The notes below the pieces were generated by a model. The model did not search any database. It was not told the DNA's origin and saw only the letters and a program-made list of their open reading frames with translations. 6,087 nt of DNA from Bacteroidales bacterium (GTDB lineage Bacteria > Bacteroidota > Bacteroidia > Bacteroidales > UBA932). The stretch is from contig WRBG01000120.1 of NCBI GenBank assembly GCA_009784635.1, positions 1-6,087 on the forward strand, in the 5' to 3' direction. This document shows, in pieces, positions 1 through 6,087 of the stretch (position 1 is the stretch's first letter; each line of letters opens with the position of its first letter). A program made the translations under genes and the position numbers.

Positions 1-3000
1 GAGGGTGATTTTGTCCAATTGCTCAAAATATTGCCAATAGGCGGCGCCCCAAGCCACGACGGGATTGGGATTGGTTACGCCAATCTCTCCCATTTCCGGC
101 CTAATCTCTCCTCCGCGCCACGACGTTTTAAAGTAGCCGGTACCGGCTTCCGGACGGTTGCCTCCCTCTAACTTGTTGGGGTCGATGGTTTGACCGCCCA
201 CCGTTACCTGACACAAAGTGTCGCTTGCCAATAGATTGCTTCCGGTGAGGAGGAGGGCGTAGACCGCCTCCGATGTGGCTTTGGTCGTTTTCCAGTCTTG
301 GGTTTGCTTTTGCTTGAGAAGCCAGATTTTAAGCTCTTCTACTGACTTCTGGTCATCGAGTATCTCATTATAGGCCTCAATCATGAGCGCCTGTGTCTCG
401 ACTGGCGCTTGATACCACCACCAACTGCTCACGTTGTTACTCCAATACATTCCCATCTCGTCGCTGTGCAGGGCGGTTTGGGTGAGCGATTGCATGATTT
501 GTGTGGCGGCCCGTGGATGGCCATAACGGTGCAACGCTAAGGCGAGCATCCCTTTAAGGTAGTTGTTCTGTTTTGTCCAATAGAGGGTTGCCTGCGACTT
601 GTAAAAATCAAAAGCTTCACCCTGCGGTACGGGGTGGCTGTGCATAAAAAAGCTGCGGGCGTAGAGATAGTGCATGGCTAAAAGGCCCAGATGGTCCTCT
701 TTGGTGTAGTCTGCATTGCGTTTTGCCGCATCTTTTTTGAGCGCTTCAAAATCTTCGATTAGACGTGCGTCCATATAGGAGATGGCGCTATGGAGCATGT
801 TGTTGGCGGCCTGAATCGATATACCCATCTTTTGCATGCGCCCCAAACCGGACACCATGTGCTGGGTCATATAACGGTCATCGGGTCCGCCTTTAAACCA
901 TGCAAATCCGCCGTTGGAAAGTTGCGCCTGCTCTATTTTGCGCAGGGCGGTGGCCATTTCGTCGGCCATTCTGTTGAGGTCAAAGAGGAGGGCGATGCGC
1001 TGTTTGCGCTCCGATTCGTTTTGCGCGGCGCGTACCCAGGGGGTCTCTTCGAGTAACAACGCTTTTAGTTCCTGATTCTTCTCTAAATTCGATTGCAGCG
1101 CATCGGGCTGATAGTTACGCCAGATGTCAAATACCTGCTTGATTCTTGGGTCGCTGTTGGCGATGTGTGTGGCAACGGAGTTGGCGTAGTAGCGACTAAA
1201 TACCTGTTCTACACATTCATAAGGATACTCCATCAAATAGGGCAACGCCTGAACTGCACTCCACGCAGGGTTACTCGTAAATTCAATAGTAAAAGCGTGG
1301 TTAGTCAAGGTGTTGCTTTGATTTTTAAGCAGTTTTGTAAACTCAAACGATTTGGATTGATGGGCGCGAACGGGCAAGGGGAGGCTTTCTGTGACGAGCA
1401 TGCGGTTGGTGAGAACCGGAATGGCGCTCTCTTCGCCGTCGCTAAAACTGTCGCTGACGGCGGTAATGCGGTAGGTGATGGCTTGCAAGCCCTTCGGAAT
1501 CTGCATCCTCCAACTGACGGCGAGGTTGTCGCCCGAATCCAGCCGGACGGATTTTGTGTCGTTTTCCAATAACAACTTATCTGTAATCGGCTGCATGGTA
1601 AGGGCGTCAAAGAACTGAATCTCTGTTTTGATATCGAGCGATTTATCGGAGATGTTTGACACTTTGGCGCTAAAAAAGAGGGTGTCGTTTTCGCGGAAAA
1701 AGCGGGGCGGATTGGTAAAAATCATCAACTCCTTTTGGGTCATCAACTCTTTGGTCATGGCGCCCACTTTTAAGTCGGTTGTCCACGCCAATCCCTGCAT
1801 CTTCCAGCGGGTGAGGGATTCGGGAACAGTAAAACGGATGACGGTTTCGCCTTTTTCGTTGGTGCGTAACCGGGGGTAAAAGAAAGCGGTTTCATTAAAA
1901 TTGGCGCGGAGGGGTACGGGGACAGAGGTTGAAGCAGCCGGCTGCTCATCCAAATCGGTATGTTGTTCTGTACCATTCGAATATGCAACGCTCTCTTCCA
2001 TAACAGCCATCGAAGCATTCACTTCTCTTGACCTTGTTGCGCCCAGAGCGGCAGTGGGGGCAGCAGCGTAAAGGACCATATCGTCTCTAAATTCAGAGGT
2101 ATACGTATTTATCAACCTGTCGTATACACGTGTAGAGTAGGGAGCGCGTTCATAGCGACTTGCCAACAATGCGCCTTGTCTTGAGCGAAACGCCGCGTCT
2201 GTTCTCCACGCAGGGGCGGTGTAGTTGGTTTGCCATGGGAAAAAGGACCATCCGTGCGGAACAAAAGCATCCAAAGAGGCGTCATACATAGATGCCAACA
2301 ACTCTGCCGCCACGGCGTTGCCCACGTTATCTTTGATGGTCATGCGCCACTCCTCCTCCTCACCCGGCTGCAATTTGTCTCGGAAGGTGGCAAACTCCAT
2401 ATTCAACCGCTTGTTGTCGTAGGGTACCTGAATGACCTGAGATGCGCCGTAGGAGCGATTGTTTTTGACAAAGAAGAGTTGTATGCCAAAGTTTCCGCAC
2501 TCTTTCTCGGTGACCGGAATGTGGATGGTCTTGATTTCATTGTTGATAGTGATGCTCTTGCGCTGCGGTTTTTGGTCTTTTGGCATCACTTCATAAAAAA
2601 CCTCTACATGGGGATAGGCGCTTCCAATCAATATACTAACCGTTTCGCTTGGCTTGGCAGTCGGATGAAGCACATGAAACCAGAACGGTTCAGACGCGGG
2701 GACGCTCTTTTGTTTTGTAGAAAAGAGGGTAAAGAGGGAGCTGTTCTCTACGGTTTCCCCAAAGGCGTCTTCTGTAGTCAGTTCAGCAAGATACTTGCCT
2801 GCATCCCATTGATGAATATGGATAAGGGGATAAGATTCGGATATTCCTGTATCAAAGGAGATTTGATAGACCTCTCGCTCTTTCTCCCAATTGGCCGCTT
2901 GGTCTTCATCATCGTAAACACTATGAGGGAACATGTTGACAAACTCTTCCCGTGTCATGGAGAATTGGTCGGGACGCTCCCAGCGGCGCTCCTGCAGCAC

Positions 3001-5448
3001 ACGGCCGGGGTCGCGCAATTTCCATATTGTCAAAGTACCCCGCGCCTCTTGCGCCACCCCGTTGAGGTTGGTCGCTGTAATCGTAACTTCCCTCTTTTGG
3101 TCGGCATTTACCTTTTCCGGAATATCGGCGGTTATCATCAGCGATTGGTAACCAACAGGGATCACTGTGTTCACCTCATGCGTTTCACCATTGATGTCAC
3201 TGACGGTTGCATAAACGGTGTAATGAAACACCGGTGACTCTTTTTTTGCGATGTGGGGGTCGGGGGCGGCAATGAATGAGATATGGAACGACCCATCAGA
3301 AAGCGTCTCGGTTTTCCCGCTCACGATCTCCTGTGGAGCGGAGGAGGGGGTAGGGCCCCACCACCAGCGCCAAAGAGGAAAGCGCGCCTGCTTGACTACA
3401 CGATAGCTCACATTTGCTTCACTAACAGCACTGCCGGCGTAGGTCATTGCCTTGCCCGTTACCGTCATCTCCTGCCCCAGTCGGTAGGTATCGGATTGAG
3501 GCTCAAATTTGACTTCAAACTTTGGCCGTTTATACTCCTCGACATTAAACGAGTGATAACCGTTTGCCGGCCCCACCCTAAGGCTCATTTGTCCCGTTAA
3601 TCCGGCAGAAGGAATCACAAAATTTCCCAAAAACGAACCAAATTCATTGGTCGTAACAGAGAGTTCCGATACCTTTTCTCCATTAACATTGTACAGCGAC
3701 ACGGTTTGTTTGGAGTTGGTTACAATCTCTGCCTGACGCTCCTTCCACCTCAAAACAATCCCCTTAAAGTAGATGGTTTGTCCGGGGCGATAGATGGCGC
3801 GGTCGCTGAATAGAGTGGTGGTGGTATAGGATTGCTCTTGTGTATGAGAAGCGTAAAGAGAGATGTTTTCACCGCTTGCATATTGGTCTTTCCCATTTGT
3901 CAAAAAGAGGCTTACGCTGCGGTAGTTATCATTGGCAGGCAGCCGCACCAACCCGTGAGTATCTGAGTGGTATGTTTTGCCAAATTTGACTTCGTGCTGT
4001 CGTTTCCCGGAGTTATACTCCCGATAGTACTCCTGAACCGATACGCCGCGCACCGGTTTTCCCGTTTCTCGGTGCAGCACCAACAGGGCGGCGCTGTTTC
4101 CCAACACATTTTGCCGGACATAGCTCAGATTGCTTACCCAAATCGTTTTTTCGGCCACAAAGGACTCCTTAGAAAAATCGGGAGTGGTGGAGGCCAAAAT
4201 CGCCCAATATCCCTCTTTCAATGGAGGCAGCGCCATCTCAATGGTGTGGGCCAGATAGTCGTCGCTATTGGGGAGCGCCCACTGACTGGTATGCATGGGG
4301 TTGATGTTGGCGTAGAAATCAATGATATCACGCTCTTCCATCGCTTTTTTGAAATCAATGGGGACGATTTTATAGTAGAGCAGGGGAATATTCTTATATC
4401 TGACACTGAGCAGAAACGGCTTATTGGGCAACGTGGCTTCGTCGGCAGTAAGGCGGAGCTCCGGCTGCTTGATTTCGTCTCTGAGGGCAAGGCAGTTTTT
4501 GGAGCCAAAGCTATCGGGAAAGCGTGCGGTGGCCTTTTCAATCACCTCCATCGCCTCCCTCTTTTTCATCTGTCGGTTGTAGGTTCCGGCAATACGGAAA
4601 AGAATTTCGGTCGAAGCCGGATGGTTTGCAAAACGCTCGTCTAATGTGTAGAGTGCATCCAGATACGCACTATCTTTTTGCGGATCTACGCTGTTTTTAT
4701 AAACAAAATCAATCCGATGTAAATTAGCGTCAATCAGCGCCGTTGGGTCATTGTCATTAGCATGAAAGTCAATAACTTGCTGTAATAGTGTTAAGGCAGT
4801 GGATGTAAACGAGGCAGCATTGGGCATAGCGACCGATTGCACCATGTTCTGGTTGTAAAATTCGATGGCGCGAAAAGCAAGAAAATCGTAGAGCGTGGGG
4901 CGATATTTTTGAGAACCGCTCTGTTTATCCACCATCTCACGAAGCGATTCCATGGTTGTCTCTTGTAGCATTTTGGCCTCTTCAAGCGATGCAGCGTAGT
5001 GCGCCATGCACTTTTCTACAATTCGCTGTAAATCCCAGGTACGAATGTCGTCAGTTGGGGTCTCTGTAGCGGTGCGATTGTGAAAACGCCACTGATTTTG
5101 ACGATAGTAGCTCCAATAGAGGTCGGCAGCAACCGAATGGAGAATGTTTTTGACGGGGAAAAGATTTTTTTGAATCGACTCCTCCGTTTGGACAATTTGC
5201 TGCACCCATCGCTCTTCTGCCCATAAACCAAGCGAAGACAAACGATAGAGATGTGCTTTTACCAACTGGGCAGGATTGTTCTGCGCCTGCGCTTCCAAAT
5301 AGATCTGGTCTATGATTTTTTCTGCCGATTGCGGCTGCCGAAGATTGAACAGGCTGTCAACCTGCGCCCATTCGCGGGTATAATTTTTTTGTGCAAACAT
5401 AGAGGCGGATGCAAAGATTAATAACGTGATGCAAAGAATTTTCTTCAT
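1..5448 (-). CDS. Secreted alpha-2-macroglobulin family protease inhibitor, C-terminus cut by window edge
   Basis: Putative exported protease trap. In this family a protease cuts the bait region, the protein collapses around it, and the exposed thioester bonds to it covalently. The frame is open for 1816 codons from the ATG at 5448 and runs off the left edge. Residues 1-19 form a Sec signal peptide (MKK, hydrophobic core, SMFA then Q); Cys6 lies too early for a lipobox, so it is not an obvious lipoprotein. Residues 21-320 are helical and TPR-like, clearest at 265-315. MG domains start near 329. The MG2 hallmark YRPGQ is at 553-557 and VEEYKRPKFEV at 636-646. A Trp-rich loop (WRWWWG) is at 693-698. 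The bait-region domain runs from about 1015 to 1176, and the A2M/MG7 domain follows, with TAFFYP at 1187-1192 and LTRWKMQGLAW from 1212. The thioester motif CVEQ is at 1412-1415 within YPYECVEQ, and NGGFAWFKGG at 1512-1521 is typical of the thioester domain. The final MG domain is incomplete. Start choice rests on the signal peptide. Family assignment is very secure; the actual protease targets are unknown. Confidence 0.96.
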   Translation of the reverse strand, partial: MKKILCITLLIFASASMFAQKNYTREWAQVDSLFNLRQPQSAEKIIDQIYLEAQAQNNPAQLVKAHLYRLSSLGLWAEERWVQQIVQTEESIQKNLFPVKNILHSVAADLYWSYYRQNQWRFHNRTATETPTDDIRTWDLQRIVEKCMAHYAASLEEAKMLQETTMESLREMVDKQSGSQKYRPTLYDFLAFRAIEFYNQNMVQSVAMPNAASFTSTALTLLQQVIDFHANDNDPTALIDANLHRIDFVYKNSVDPQKDSAYLDALYTLDERFANHPASTEILFRIAGTYNRQMKKREAMEVIEKATARFPDSFGSKNCLALRDEIKQPELRLTADEATLPNKPFLLSVRYKNIPLLYYKIVPIDFKKAMEERDIIDFYANINPMHTSQWALPNSDDYLAHTIEMALPPLKEGYWAILASTTPDFSKESFVAEKTIWVSNLSYVRQNVLGNSAALLVLHRETGKPVRGVSVQEYYREYNSGKRQHEVKFGKTYHSDTHGLVRLPANDNYRSVSLFLTNGKDQYASGENISLYASHTQEQSYTTTTLFSDRAIYRPGQTIYFKGIVLRWKERQAEIVTNSKQTVSLYNVNGEKVSELSVTTNEFGSFLGNFVIPSAGLTGQMSLRVGPANGYHSFNVEEYKRPKFEVKFEPQSDTYRLGQEMTVTGKAMTYAGSAVSEANVSYRVVKQARFPLWRWWWGPTPSSAPQEIVSGKTETLSDGSFHISFIAAPDPHIAKKESPVFHYTVYATVSDINGETHEVNTVIPVGYQSLMITADIPEKVNADQKREVTITATNLNGVAQEARGTLTIWKLRDPGRVLQERRWERPDQFSMTREEFVNMFPHSVYDDEDQAANWEKEREVYQISFDTGISESYPLIHIHQWDAGKYLAELTTEDAFGETVENSSLFTLFSTKQKSVPASEPFWFHVLHPTAKPSETVSILIGSAYPHVEVFYEVMPKDQKPQRKSITINNEIKTIHIPVTEKECGNFGIQLFFVKNNRSYGASQVIQVPYDNKRLNMEFATFRDKLQPGEEEEWRMTIKDNVGNAVAAELLASMYDASLDAFVPHGWSFFPWQTNYTAPAWRTDAAFRSRQGALLASRYERAPYSTRVYDRLINTYTSEFRDDMVLYAAAPTAALGATRSREVNASMAVMEESVAYSNGTEQHTDLDEQPAASTSVPVPLRANFNETAFFYPRLRTNEKGETVIRFTVPESLTRWKMQGLAWTTDLKVGAMTKELMTQKELMIFTNPPRFFRENDTLFFSAKVSNISDKSLDIKTEIQFFDALTMQPITDKLLLENDTKSVRLDSGDNLAVSWRMQIPKGLQAITYRITAVSDSFSDGEESAIPVLTNRMLVTESLPLPVRAHQSKSFEFTKLLKNQSNTLTNHAFTIEFTSNPAWSAVQALPYLMEYPYECVEQVFSRYYANSVATHIANSDPRIKQVFDIWRNYQPDALQSNLEKNQELKALLLEETPWVRAAQNESERKQRIALLFDLNRMADEMATALRKIEQAQLSNGGFAWFKGGPDDRYMTQHMVSGLGRMQKMGISIQAANNMLHSAISYMDARLIEDFEALKKDAAKRNADYTKEDHLGLLAMHYLYARSFFMHSHPVPQGEAFDFYKSQATLYWTKQNNYLKGMLALALHRYGHPRAATQIMQSLTQTALHSDEMGMYWSNNVSSWWWYQAPVETQALMIEAYNEILDDQKSVEELKIWLLKQKQTQDWKTTKATSEAVYALLLTGSNLLASDTLCQVTVGGQTIDPNKLEGGNRPEAGTGYFKTSWRGGEIRPEMGEIGVTNPNPVVAWGAAYWQYFEQLDKITL

Positions 5449-5466
5449 AAATGAGTATTTATACGA

Positions 5467-5474
5467 CAAAGGTA
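5467..5474 (-). promoter_or_regulatory. Bacteroidetes-type -7 promoter box for the macroglobulin gene
   Basis: On the minus strand this reads TACCTTTG, an exact match to the Bacteroidetes sigma-ABfr -7 consensus TAnnTTTG. It sits 18 bases upstream of the ATG at 5448, so transcription would start about a dozen bases before the start codon, giving a very short leader. No clear TTTG -33 box is found 19-21 bases further upstream, so the promoter is half-supported. The leader (ATAAATACTCATTT before ATG) is A/T-rich and has no Shine-Dalgarno site, as is usual in this phylum. Confidence 0.5.
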
Positions 5475-5535
5475 GCAAATACTATGCCTGGTTGATTTAT
5501 ATGAACTGCAGCTTGAATCTCGCCTGCCCTGTTAT

Positions 5536-5754
5536 TTAAGCCGCTGTTTTAGGCCCGAGCATACTCTCTGTCAGTTCATCCAGGCCGAGCGCTACCGCTG
5601 ACCCGTAAGTAAACACACTTTTAACGGCTCGGATTACCGCATCAAGGAATTCTTCATCGAGGGCAATTCCTTCCAAAATGAGGTTTGGATCATCTAGTGT
5701 TATGTCATAACTAACGTCAGTTCGACCTAAGAAATTTGAAGAAATAGAAACCAC
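5536..5754 (-). CDS. Small acidic hypothetical protein, or 3' remnant of a truncated gene
   Basis: I do not recognise this 72-residue product. It reads on the same strand as the macroglobulin gene and ends 87 bases upstream of that gene's start. The only start near its 5' end is GTG at 5754; an in-frame TAA lies at 5770-5772, and an ATG at 5756 is out of frame and stops quickly. The N-terminal half looks beta-rich (VSISSNF, VSYDITLD). The C-terminal half contains an amphipathic helix (DEEFLDAVIRAVKSVF) and a Gly/Ala/Leu stretch. There is no signal peptide, Cys or metal motif. It is acidic overall and reads like a genuine protein rather than random translation. Its 5' end coincides with the inverted repeat next to the insertion sequence, so it may be the C-terminal part of a gene cut by that element. 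Either reading is possible. Confidence 0.45.
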   Translation of the reverse strand: MVSISSNFLGRTDVSYDITLDDPNLILEGIALDEEFLDAVIRAVKSVFTYGSAVALGLDELTESMLGPKTAA

Positions 5755-5822
5755 ATAACGGAATTTTGTTTAACTTTAAAGTATTACAAATTTTATAGCT
5801 ACACATTAAAACCCCGTTATGT
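5753..5822. repeat. 9-bp perfect inverted repeat upstream of the transposase
   Basis: ACATAACGG at 5753-5761 is the exact reverse complement of CCGTTATGT at 5814-5822, with 52 A/T-rich bases between. The similarity continues inward after two mismatches as TTTT/AAAA. The outer arm lies about 70 bases before the transposase ATG, roughly where the left terminus of an IS982-family element would be expected. The inner arm abuts the start codon. The outer arm could be part of the terminal inverted repeat and the inner arm a subterminal transposase-binding or operator site. This is inference; the right end of the element is outside the window. Confidence 0.5.
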
Positions 5823-6087
5823 ATGTACGCAAATTTAGTTGAAATTTTCTATTTTGTCGATGAACCTCGAAGAGCTCGGCGAAGCTAATTTTGCAAAGAA
5901 ATCGAAAAGACTATGGAGGGACACCTCCTGCCAAGAGACCTCTCTAAAAGGAGGCGTAAAAGGGCATTTACGATGTCTAACAGCGAAGTCATTACCATCA
6001 TGATTATGTTCCACCAAAGTCGTTATCGTGATATTAAGTCATTTTATATCAATTATATTCAGCGTCATTGCGCAAGTGATTTTCCGC
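5823..6087 (+). pseudogene. IS982-family-like transposase, N-terminal part, interrupted by an in-frame stop
   Basis: Transposase of a DDE-type insertion sequence; only the N-terminal region is in the window, and the catalytic residues lie beyond the right edge. From ATG 5823 the frame reads MYANLVEIFYFVDE, then eight codons ending in TAA (5865-5888), then FCKEIEKTMEGHLLP. It continues through a basic patch (KRRRKR, 5946-5963) into MSNSEVITIMIMFHQS (5973 onward) and a Tyr-rich stretch (SFYINYIQRH). The block S-E-V-I-T-I-M-I-x-F-H followed by K-x-F-Y-x-x-Y-x is the familiar N-terminal signature of Bacteroidetes IS982 transposases, as I recall the family. Both sides of the stop are in the same frame, and joining VDE to FCKE restores a normal-looking N-terminus. 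The simplest reading is a copy inactivated by a 24-bp insertion. A product starting at the ATG at 5913 would lack only the first segment and might still be made. Confidence 0.7.
5865..5888 (+). other. Apparent 24-bp in-frame insertion with a TAA stop in the transposase
   Basis: These eight codons (PRRARRS followed by stop) lie between VDE and FCKE, segments that I would expect to be adjacent in this transposase family. The segment contains two related CGAAG...AGCT units and a GAGCTC palindrome, and is more G+C-rich than its surroundings. It is a multiple of three, so the frame downstream is unchanged. The exact edges may shift by a few bases. Confidence 0.5.

Larger units (their letters stand above)
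5753..6087 (+). mobile_element. Left part of an IS982-family-like insertion sequence, right end outside window
   Basis: The call rests on the transposase N-terminus encoded from 5823 onward, which resembles Bacteroidetes IS982-family DDE transposases. These elements are about 1 kb with one transposase gene and short non-coding ends, which puts the left terminus near 5750-5760, at the outer arm of the inverted repeat. The exact boundary is not proven: no target-site duplication can be judged without the right end. The region is more A/T-rich than the macroglobulin gene, and the element is transcribed away from it. Confidence 0.6.

Noticed and set aside
2230..3237. Plus-strand open frame of 335 codons, with smaller plus-strand frames at 790-1056, 1093-1572 and 3967-4644
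   Set aside because: They lie fully antisense to the macroglobulin coding sequence, whose domain motifs run continuously across all of them. The translations show no family resemblance; the codon-aligned antisense frame simply has few stops.
3355..3375. Trp-rich WRWWWG stretch in the macroglobulin, considered as an unusual insertion
   Set aside because: From memory, similar Trp-rich loops at this place are frequent in Bacteroidales macroglobulins, so it is probably a family feature.
5449..5535. Possible terminator between the small ORF and the macroglobulin gene
   Set aside because: I found no G+C-rich hairpin followed by a T run on the minus strand in this gap.
5860..6003. Plus-strand 47-codon frame beginning MNLEELGEANF
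   Set aside because: It starts plausibly but overlaps the transposase in another frame, and its later part is the shifted translation of the conserved transposase segment.
5835..6017. Minus-strand 60-codon frame
   Set aside because: It is antisense to the transposase N-terminus, which has clear family character on the plus strand.

Overview
The window looks like a Bacteroidetes chromosome, most likely order Bacteroidales. The evidence is the style of the large secreted protein (a signal peptide ending in Phe-Ala-Gln and a Bacteroidales-type alpha-2-macroglobulin), A/T-rich leaders without Shine-Dalgarno sites, a TAnnTTTG-type -7 promoter box, and an IS982-like transposase of the kind common in this phylum. 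The genus cannot be named from the sequence.

Positions 5448 down to 1 (minus strand) hold a single uninterrupted reading frame of 1816 codons. I read every in-frame triplet and found no stop. It encodes a bacterial alpha-2-macroglobulin: signal peptide, helical TPR-like N-terminal region, a series of macroglobulin (MG) domains, a bait region, the A2M/MG7 domain, and a thioester domain with an intact Cys-Val-Glu-Gln motif. The gene leaves the window before its stop, so the C-terminal end of the protein (probably about 100 residues) is missing. Long plus-strand open frames across this region are antisense shadows of this gene.

Positions 5449-5535 are a short gap with a likely promoter for the macroglobulin gene. 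Positions 5536-5754 (minus strand) hold a small acidic ORF of unknown function with a GTG start. It may be a real small protein or the 3' remnant of a gene cut by the neighbouring insertion sequence.

From about 5753 to the right edge is the left part of an IS982-family-like insertion sequence, plus strand. Its transposase frame starts at 5823 but carries what looks like a 24-bp in-frame insertion with a TAA stop, so this copy is probably a pseudogene or starts internally. A 9-bp perfect inverted repeat (5753-5761 / 5814-5822) lies just upstream of the transposase, and related GTTATG motifs cluster around it.

The macroglobulin acts alone as a putative periplasmic or surface protease trap. The insertion sequence is unrelated to it and probably marks a rearranged junction upstream. 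I see no clear evidence of a new multi-gene system.
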